64,000 nucleotides of DNA from an uncultured Acetatifactor sp. (GTDB lineage: Bacteria; Bacillota; Clostridia; Lachnospirales; Lachnospiraceae). The notes below the pieces were generated by a model, which had not been told where the DNA came from, did not search any database, and saw only the letters and a program-made list of their open reading frames with translations. Below, piece after piece: positions 26,945 to 32,955 of the stretch (its first letter is position 1; the number at the start of each line of letters is the position of its first letter). The stretch is taken from positions 1 to 64,000 of the forward strand of contig CAJUGL010000010.1 in assembly GCA_910586515.1 (NCBI GenBank). The letters run 5' to 3'. A program made the translations under genes and the position numbers.

Positions 26945-27024
26945 GCACAGAACGCAAATTGCACAGAACGCAAATTGCACAGAACGCAAATTGCACAGAA
27001 CGCAAATTGCACAGAACGCAATTT
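26945..27024 (+). repeat. Five tandem 16-bp repeats between pyrB and pyrI
   Basis: The unit GCACAGAACGCAAATT occurs four times identically (26945-27008), and a fifth time ending CAATTT (27009-27024). It lies within a larger element bounded by R4 (26854) and the half palindrome R5 (27042-27057). TCTCGCAAAA before and TTTTGACTTCGCGAGA after can pair. Confidence 0.9.
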
Positions 27025-27041
27025 TGACTTCGCGAGAGGGG

Positions 27042-27057
27042 CTGTCTGAACTGTTAC
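27042..27057 (+). repeat. Palindrome half-copy R5 closing the pyrB-pyrI element
   Basis: CTGTCTGAACTGTTAC is the right arm plus part of the loop. Together with R4 it encloses about 160 bases of repeat DNA. The preceding GAGGGG is shared with R7. Confidence 0.75.
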
Positions 27058-27086
27058 CAAAACGAAACAAGAAAGGAATCATTGCC

Positions 27087-27509
27087 ATGCTGAATGTAGG
27101 AAAAATCGAAGAGGGCTTCGTGCTTGACCACATCAAAGCCGGAAAAAGCCTGGATATCTACGAACATCTGCAGCTCCACAAGCTGGACTGCACCGTAGCC
27201 ATTATCAAAAATGCCAGGAGCAATAAACTGGGAAAAAAGGATATCCTGAAAGTGGAATGCGATCTGGATATGCTGGATTTGGATGTGCTGGCGTTCATTG
27301 ACCATAATATCACCATCAACGTGATCAAGAACGGAAAAATTGTGGAAAAAAAGGAGCTGTCCCTGCCCTCTAAAATCAGAAATGTCATCCGCTGCCACAA
27401 TCCCAGATGCATCACTTCCATCGAGCAGGAACTGCCCCATATCTTCTATCTGGCCGATGCCCAGAAAGAGGTCTACCGCTGTAAATACTGCGAAGAGAAA
27501 TACAAATAA
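27087..27509 (+). CDS. pyrI: Aspartate carbamoyltransferase regulatory chain
   Basis: This 140-residue regulatory subunit binds nucleotides at its N-terminal domain (MLNVGKIEEGFVLDHI, then LDIYEHLQL) and zinc at its C-terminal domain (CHNPRC, then CKYC; CX4C and CX2C). It transmits allosteric control by CTP/ATP to PyrB. The start at 27087 follows AAAGGA. The open frame upstream through the 16-bp repeats is not coding. It lies 229 bases after pyrB, unusually far for this pair, because of the repeat element. Confidence 0.95.
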   Translation: MLNVGKIEEGFVLDHIKAGKSLDIYEHLQLHKLDCTVAIIKNARSNKLGKKDILKVECDLDMLDLDVLAFIDHNITINVIKNGKIVEKKELSLPSKIRNVIRCHNPRCITSIEQELPHIFYLADAQKEVYRCKYCEEKYK

Positions 27510-27515
27510 ACAAAC

Positions 27516-28346
27516 CTAATGCCGTCCTCCGTAGAGCAGTTCTTTCAGCCTGTGATAGGCTCCCGAAAATGCGCTGCTCTCCGCCAGGACCCGCCGCAGG
27601 GGAGCCAGGGTGCAGGCCATGATAAACCGATACCGAAAAAGCTCTCCCCTGCCCATATAGCTGCGGGTAATCTGTCTGTGTTCCTCTCTGTCTCCGGCCC
27701 TGTTCTCCCGGCTCTCCGAGAATCCCCCTCCCTCATAGGAGGCCACCGGAAATCCCATGTGCCGCATCCTGGCTCGGGCCCGGTAGAAGCACCAGAGAAA
27801 ATGATCGTAATCCGCCCTGATTCTATACTGTAAATCATACTTTTTTTCCGCAAAAAGCGATCTGCTGTAAAAGCAGGACTGATGGCAGGGAATGTTCCTG
27901 TAGCAGGTAAATCCTGTAACCGCCGGAGCGGAAGCGATGACCACGCCGTTCTTCGGGCTGTAGGTATCCCCGTAGAGCACCAGCCGATTCATGTCCGTTC
28001 CCGCCCGCTCTTCCTCAGCCAGCACATCCAGTGTCCGCTCCAGCACCCGATCATCCCAAAATATATCCCCGCAGTTCAAGAACAGAAGAAACTCGCCTCC
28101 GGCCCGCTCCACGGCTCTGTTCATGGCGTCATATATGCCGGCATCCTTCTCCGAGACGATCTGCACCCGCTCTCTTCCCGGCATCTGCTCGTGGGTCTCC
28201 AGCCAGCGCTCCAATGCGCCGTCCCTGCTGCCCCCGTCCTGCAGAACCACCTCCGCGTCCTTACAGCTCTGTCCCAGAACGCTGTCCAGCGTAGCCTCCA
28301 GTTTTTCTCCCGGATTCAAAGCCACTGTGATGATTGAAAATTTCAT
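27516..28346 (-). CDS. Family 2 glycosyltransferase
   Basis: This 276-residue cytoplasmic or membrane-associated sugar transferase begins MKFSIITVALNPGEKLEATL, the GT2 nucleotide-binding start. VVLQDGGSRDGAL and a DXD-like FLNCGDIFWDD follow, then SCFYSRSLF. It resembles colanic acid or exopolysaccharide transferases. The start at 28346 follows GGGAGG with a 4-base gap. It lies 27 bases downstream of the HAD-CPBP gene on the same strand. Donor and acceptor are unknown. Confidence 0.88.
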   Translation of the reverse strand: MKFSIITVALNPGEKLEATLDSVLGQSCKDAEVVLQDGGSRDGALERWLETHEQMPGRERVQIVSEKDAGIYDAMNRAVERAGGEFLLFLNCGDIFWDDRVLERTLDVLAEEERAGTDMNRLVLYGDTYSPKNGVVIASAPAVTGFTCYRNIPCHQSCFYSRSLFAEKKYDLQYRIRADYDHFLWCFYRARARMRHMGFPVASYEGGGFSESRENRAGDREEHRQITRSYMGRGELFRYRFIMACTLAPLRRVLAESSAFSGAYHRLKELLYGGRH

Positions 28347-28373
28347 GGCACCTCCCTGCCCCGGCAGCATTTT

Positions 28374-29873
28374 TCAGAAAATCTTCTTCTCTTTATGCAA
28401 AAGCAGCGCGCCGCCTGCACCCAAAGCAAGACAGACCGCACATACCGGCCAGTTGACCAGAACAGTCATTCCTCCCACATTCCCCAGAATATACGCGATC
28501 ACATTGGCCGCCATATGTATGGCCACGGGAATGCGGAAGTCGCCGAAATATTCATAGGCATAGACCATCAAATAGCCCAGGATAACCGCATATATCCCCT
28601 GCACCGAATTGCCGTGGTACAGGCCGAAAAACACGGCGGATACCAGCATGGCAGAAGGCAGTTTCATATATCGTCTCACACAGTTGTAGATGGTTCCCCT
28701 AAACAGCAGCTCCTCAGCCACAGGCGTAATAATGCCGTAACAGATCAGTCCCAGCGGCAGCCAGGCCGAATACTGCTGCTCCGCCACCGACTGGTAGGCC
28801 TCTGAACGTTCTATTGCCCCCACAAGTTCCAGCAGCAGATTCAGTCCCAGGACCAGCCCCACCGTGGCCATTCCCAGAAACCCGTAGCTTCTGCCCGGTT
28901 CCGCCTTTATGTGAAGCAGCTTCATGTCTTCTTCCGTCTTCCGCAGCATCTTCCTGGCAATCTTGAGAATGGATGCCGCTCCGGCCACATACCCCAGAGT
29001 GGAGATCAGCAGGGAAATGTTTCCGGTCATGGCCACAGGTTCCCCTGCCTCATTGCGGATAAACAGAAAATCTGCCCCGCTTATGCTGTTTCCCAGCGAG
29101 GCGCAGGCTACCACCAAAAGGTAGGTGACCATATTCCTGACCAGCAAAAACATCAGAAAGGGCAGCATCATCTGCCATATCCGCTGAGACATGGTCAGCT
29201 TCTCTGTCCCTTCCGTCCCCCGCAGCAGAAAGCGCCGCAGCTCTTCCACGGAACGGACAATATAATCGGCCCTGGCTTCCTTTAATTCCTCCATATCCCC
29301 ATAGCCATAGGTGACGCCTACACTCTCCAGTCCCACAGCCCTGGCGCCCTCCACGTCATAGCAGCGGTCCCCGATCATGTATACCTTGCTTTTCTCTATG
29401 GGCCAGTTGCCGAACAGCTGCCTGAGCGCTTCCTGAATAACCTCTTCCTTTCTGGTTCTGGTGCCGTCCATCTCGCTGCCCACGATCACTTTAAAATACT
29501 TCGCAATCTTGAAATGTTCCAGAATACGCCGCACATACTCAGTGGGTTTGCTGGAGGCCACGGCCATGAACATCCCCTTGCCGTTCAGGGCGTTCAGCAT
29601 CTCCGGAATGCCCTCATAGAGCCTGTTCTCAAAGATACCAGTGTCCCGGAAACGCTCCCTGTATTTCTCCACGGCCTCCTGGGCCTGAGCTTCGTCCATC
29701 TGATAATACTTCATAAAGCTGTCTTTGAGAGGAGGCCCGATAAACGGCTCCAGTTTATCCAGGTCCGGCTCCTGGATTCCGAAAGACGCCAGGGCATACT
29801 GCACGCAGGTGCATATCCCCTCCTTGGAATCCGTCAAAGTTCCGTCCAAATCGAATAACAGATAATTTTTCAT
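28374..29873 (-). CDS. HAD phosphatase fused to CPBP intramembrane protease
   Basis: This 499-residue fusion joins two domains. Residues 1-215 are a HAD hydrolase of the phosphoglycolate-phosphatase type (LLFDLDGTLTDS, ASSKPTEY, MIGDRCYDVEGARAVG). Residues about 225-495 are a polytopic CPBP/Abi protease domain with the paired glutamates in PVAEELLFRGTIYN and the downstream FGLYHGN and IPVAIHMAANV. The two are normally separate proteins. The start is directly abutted to the greA-like stop, with AGGAG inside the end of that gene, so translation is coupled. The frame is continuous with no sign of frameshift. The function of the combination is unknown. Confidence 0.88.
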   Translation of the reverse strand: MKNYLLFDLDGTLTDSKEGICTCVQYALASFGIQEPDLDKLEPFIGPPLKDSFMKYYQMDEAQAQEAVEKYRERFRDTGIFENRLYEGIPEMLNALNGKGMFMAVASSKPTEYVRRILEHFKIAKYFKVIVGSEMDGTRTRKEEVIQEALRQLFGNWPIEKSKVYMIGDRCYDVEGARAVGLESVGVTYGYGDMEELKEARADYIVRSVEELRRFLLRGTEGTEKLTMSQRIWQMMLPFLMFLLVRNMVTYLLVVACASLGNSISGADFLFIRNEAGEPVAMTGNISLLISTLGYVAGAASILKIARKMLRKTEEDMKLLHIKAEPGRSYGFLGMATVGLVLGLNLLLELVGAIERSEAYQSVAEQQYSAWLPLGLICYGIITPVAEELLFRGTIYNCVRRYMKLPSAMLVSAVFFGLYHGNSVQGIYAVILGYLMVYAYEYFGDFRIPVAIHMAANVIAYILGNVGGMTVLVNWPVCAVCLALGAGGALLLHKEKKIF

Positions 29874-30377
29874 CTAAAAACTCCTAATCTTATCGCTTCC
29901 GTCGTCGATTGTATTCTCGATCTTGATAATCTTCACCTCATAGCCTATGCTTTCATTGACACGCACATAGGCCGATTCCCCCGCCTTCTTCCCCAGAAGC
30001 GCCTTGCCCAGGGGACTTTCGTTGCTGATCAGGTTCTCCAGGGAATTCCCCCGCACCGTGGTGACGATCTTGTAGGTCTCCACGGAAGCATCGTCGACAA
30101 ACTCCACGGTGACCGTATTATTGATGCCTACCTCGTCCTCGGCCGAGTCCTCCGATATGACTCTGGCCGTCTTAATCATCCGCTCCAGATAACGGATTCG
30201 GCTTTCGTTCTGATTTTTGAACTTTTTCGCCGCATAATATTCAAAATTCTCGCTCAGATCTCCCTGCGCCCTGGCTTCCTTCACGTCCTCCAGCGCCTGC
30301 GGACGCACCACCAGCTTCCGATGCTCAATCTCTTCCTCCATCTTTTTGATATCGCTGGGTGTCAGTTGATCATACAT
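29874..30377 (-). CDS. greA: GreA/GreB-family transcription elongation factor
   Basis: This 167-residue protein has an N-terminal coiled coil with the acidic tip (ARAQGDLSENFEYYAAKKFKN, the DLSENxEY motif that enters RNA polymerase) and a C-terminal FKBP-like domain (SPLGKALLGKKAGESAYV). It rescues arrested polymerase by stimulating transcript cleavage. The start at 30377 follows GAGGGGAG. Since many Clostridia have more than one Gre factor, this may be a paralogue, and the symbol is by family. The HAD-CPBP gene follows without a gap. Confidence 0.88.
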   Translation of the reverse strand: MYDQLTPSDIKKMEEEIEHRKLVVRPQALEDVKEARAQGDLSENFEYYAAKKFKNQNESRIRYLERMIKTARVISEDSAEDEVGINNTVTVEFVDDASVETYKIVTTVRGNSLENLISNESPLGKALLGKKAGESAYVRVNESIGYEVKIIKIENTIDDGSDKIRSF

Positions 30378-30467
30378 GATATACGCTCCCCTCTTTCCGT
30401 TCCGCATTCCTCTCCGGAACGCTTTTCCTCATCCCCGGTTTACCCCTTACAATCTTCGCCCCGTTTC

Positions 30468-31436
30468 TCACAGACCAACTCCGTAGACCACTGCCACCGC
30501 CAGAATAATCTGAATAATGGCAAAGCGGAAGACAGCCTGCGTGTTGGACCAGCCCCATACCTTACGCACATGATCGTGAAGAGGAAGACGTATTTTCGTC
30601 ATAACGCGAATGCCGAAGGCATGCAGCAGAGACAGCTTCACAAGCCCCAGCCCCCCGTCCAGAATCAGCACCAGAGCAATGGGAATATACAGCACGGGAC
30701 AGCCTGTCTTCAGCACCGCAATGCTGATGAAAAGCCCCATGGCCCGGGATCCCGCATCCCCCATGATCAGCCGGCTGGGCGTGGCATTATACCACAGATA
30801 TCCCAGTATGCATGCCGCAAAGAGCAGAATCAGAAAGGAAAAATCCTCCCCCCGCTCCAGGATACGATCCACCACGTAGACAGTCATCACGGAAATAATG
30901 GTCAGCGTGCCCGACAGCCCGTCCACCCCGTCGGAACAATTTGTGACATTCACGGAAACCCATACAAGAATCACCGCCAGAACGGCGAAAACCACTTTGG
31001 GAATAACCAGCTGCGTATGCCCAAAAAGGGCCAGTTCTATGGTATTGGAATTATACCGCAGAAAGGTCATGGCCACCAGCACGGCCACCCCCAAATCCAA
31101 AATCCCCTTTTTCAGCCCTCCCCAGGGAGTCTCCGAGGCATCGTCCAAAAAACCCGTCAGCATGGAGATGACAATCAAAATCAGATAAATCACAAGCTCA
31201 GCCTTCATCGGCACAAAGAGCACTGCCGCAGCCGCAAAGGCAAAAACAAAGATAATCCCCGCGCCCCTGGGCTTCCCCACGGAAAGCTTTCCGTCATGAG
31301 CAAACTCCCGCCCCGCATCCTTGGGCAGATATGGACAAAACTTCGCCGTGGCCAGCACGGTAGCCACAAAGGCAAATAAGATTCCGCCAAGCGCAAGCAG
31401 AGAGGACTGCTCCTCAGAAACCAGTAAATGTAACAT
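30468..31436 (-). CDS. MraY-like phospho-sugar:polyprenyl-phosphate transferase
   Basis: This 322-residue protein with about ten membrane segments belongs to the MraY/WecA superfamily. Motifs are GKPRGAGIIFV, GFLDDASE (the catalytic Asp pair), NCSDGVDGLSG, MGDAGSRAMG and a C-terminal PLHDHVRKVWGW. True MraY usually reads DDxxK and HHH-type; here the lysine is Glu and the His motif is HDH, so it is a divergent member, perhaps for another lipid-linked precursor. No murein genes are adjacent. It is likely an operon head for the greA-HAD genes, at a 90-base gap. The ribosome site is GGGAG. Confidence 0.82.
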   Translation of the reverse strand: MLHLLVSEEQSSLLALGGILFAFVATVLATAKFCPYLPKDAGREFAHDGKLSVGKPRGAGIIFVFAFAAAAVLFVPMKAELVIYLILIVISMLTGFLDDASETPWGGLKKGILDLGVAVLVAMTFLRYNSNTIELALFGHTQLVIPKVVFAVLAVILVWVSVNVTNCSDGVDGLSGTLTIISVMTVYVVDRILERGEDFSFLILLFAACILGYLWYNATPSRLIMGDAGSRAMGLFISIAVLKTGCPVLYIPIALVLILDGGLGLVKLSLLHAFGIRVMTKIRLPLHDHVRKVWGWSNTQAVFRFAIIQIILAVAVVYGVGL

Positions 31437-31546
31437 ATAGCTCCCATCCGCACCTGTGTGCTGTTTTTTTTATTAAAGCTTGTACGAATATCTCGATTTT
31501 ATCACAAAAAAGAAAGAAATGCAATCTTTCCCCCAGAAAAGCGCCT

Positions 31547-31626
31547 GTAACAGTATCACACACAAATCTCGCAAAATTGCATAGAGATGCTATTTTGACT
31601 TCGCGGGCGAGACTGTATGACTGTTA
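31547..31626 (+). repeat. Long-form palindromic element R6
   Basis: GTAACAGT at the left and ACTGTTAC-type sequence at the right enclose TCTCGCAAAATTGCA, one 16-base unit GCATAGAGATGCTATT and TTGACTTCGCGGGCGAGA. The layout equals the pyrB-pyrI element, but with a single central unit instead of five. The rest of the gap 31437-31689 holds the hairpin at 31635 and no gene. Confidence 0.75.
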
Positions 31627-31634
31627 CACACAAC

Positions 31635-31669
31635 GCCGGCAGAACCGCCCTTATAAGCGGCCCGCCGGC
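31635..31669 (-). terminator. GC-rich hairpin after the ArsR/DUF2087 gene
   Basis: GCCGGC-AGAA-CCGC pairs with GCGG-CCC-GCCGGC around CTTATAA, 20 bases beyond the stop. No clear T-run follows, so efficiency is uncertain. Confidence 0.5.
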
Positions 31670-31689
31670 TGACTTCAATTTATAATATA

Positions 31690-32238
31690 CTATATCCGCC
31701 AGTACCCCCGGCTGTCCCTGTCCAGCAGACGCTCGGAAATCATATCGCGGCGGATAGTACAGAAATCATCGTGATAATCGGCGATGATGATATTCACCTC
31801 CCGCTCCGAATAGATCCTGTCCGGTTCGAACGCCTTGGCGATTTCCTCCAGTACGATACGCTCCTTTTTCCGCTGAGCAGGGATGGATTTCAGTCTGCCG
31901 TACTCGAAAAAGGCGTCTATCACCTTCTGGCGGTAGGCCTGTTCCCTCCGGCTCTGAAGCTCCGCCTCGTCGGACTGTTCCTTCAGCACGTCCAGGACGG
32001 TCATGGAAAAGGTGTTCCGGCAGAGGGAATACATAGTATAGTACTGGGTTTTCCGGGAAGTGACGGCGCCGATTTCCGCCAGTTTCTTCAAGTGGAAGGA
32101 GATTGTGGCAGGTGTCAGCCCCAGACGCTCCGCCAGGCGTTCCACATACATGTCCTCCAACATCAGGGATTTTATAATCTGCAGCCTGGATTTATCCGCC
32201 AGACATTTGAAAAGTTTTACGGCATCTGCTTCTGTCAT
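31690..32238 (-). CDS. ArsR-type regulator with C-terminal DUF2087 domain
   Basis: This 182-residue protein has a winged helix at residues 1-85 (LFKCLADKSRLQIIKSLM, RLGLTPATISFHLKKLAEIGAV). A DUF2087-like C-terminal region follows (YGRLKSIPAQRKKERIVLEEIAKAF, YSEREVNIIIADYHDDFCTIRRDMI). No metal-binding cysteine motif of the classical ArsR type is seen in the recognition helix, so the signal is unlikely to be a simple metal. The start at 32238 overlaps the upstream gene's stop by 4 bases, and GGGAGG precedes it. It is co-translated with the small protein before it. Confidence 0.88.
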   Translation of the reverse strand: MTEADAVKLFKCLADKSRLQIIKSLMLEDMYVERLAERLGLTPATISFHLKKLAEIGAVTSRKTQYYTMYSLCRNTFSMTVLDVLKEQSDEAELQSRREQAYRQKVIDAFFEYGRLKSIPAQRKKERIVLEEIAKAFEPDRIYSEREVNIIIADYHDDFCTIRRDMISERLLDRDSRGYWRI

Positions 32239-32603
32239 ACGGGTACCTCCCACATCTCATCAAATTTCCTGCGGATCTCCGTCAAAGCCTCCAGCTTGAC
32301 CTCTTCCTGCAGGACGCGTTTCTCATCGTTATGTTCCCTGGCCCTGGCAAGAGAACTGTTCCAGGTCTCCTCAAACAGGGCCAGTCTGCCGTCCATGAGC
32401 GCCCGCAGCTCCTGTTCGCTTCCGGGCGTCTTCCGGAAAACCAGAAAAACTGTTTTGATCACCTGAAAAATATTGGCCCGGATTTTTTCGAAATTGGCTT
32501 CATCGTTTCGGCTGTCCTCATTTAACTGTACAATCGTCTTCTGTATGTCAGCAGTGCGTTTGTCCAGAAAACAGGTAAATGCTTCCGCTTTTGGATTGTT
32601 CAT
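32235..32603 (-). CDS. Hypothetical helical protein coupled to the ArsR/DUF2087 regulator
   Basis: This 122-residue soluble, charged protein is predicted wholly helical (for example KRTADIQKTIVQLNEDSRND and LEALTEIRRKFDEMWEVPV). I do not recognise the family. It starts after GGAGG with a 7-base gap, and its stop overlaps the regulator's ATG by 4 bases, so the two are probably made together; an anti-regulator or ligand-sensing partner is a guess. The AT-rich 40 bases upstream likely hold the promoter. Confidence 0.75.
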   Translation of the reverse strand: MNNPKAEAFTCFLDKRTADIQKTIVQLNEDSRNDEANFEKIRANIFQVIKTVFLVFRKTPGSEQELRALMDGRLALFEETWNSSLARAREHNDEKRVLQEEVKLEALTEIRRKFDEMWEVPV

Positions 32604-32742
32604 ATTTCTACCTCCATATAATTAAATTTTAATATATTAATTATATAAGCATTAATACTGTATGTCAATATTTATTTTTATATTTATCTAATTAGTCGTT
32701 TTGATTAGTTGCTGCTCACAGACAGTTCCGCGAAATCCAAAA

Positions 32743-32787
32743 CAGCCGGGAGGGAACCTTCCTTTCAGGTTCTCTCACCGGCTGTCT
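32743..32787 (-). terminator. Terminator of the GTPase-NYN gene
   Basis: CAGCCGG...GGAACC pairs with GGTTC...CCGGCTG. On the minus strand the stem is followed by TTTT. The rest of the gap 32604-32955 shows no gene; a short minus-strand frame there looks accidental. Confidence 0.65.
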
Positions 32788-32955
32788 GCATCAATAAAAA
32801 GCTTATCTGAAAAAATCGCCCGGACTGGCCGATTTCTACTTGCAGAATCGGGACATATCGGTTATACTGTCCTGCTGATCCTTTTCGTAGACGCTCCCCC
32901 TCCTGTGAAGCAAGGGGAAGCCCACCGGCTCCCATCTTCGCTGTCATACTGGTCT

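Noticed and set aside
26945..27024. CRISPR array
   Set aside because: The 16-bp units are directly joined without spacers, and no cas gene is present.
26919..27086. N-terminal extension of pyrI through the tandem repeats
   Set aside because: PyrI homology starts exactly at MLNVGKIEEG, which has its own ribosome site; the extension is repeat DNA.
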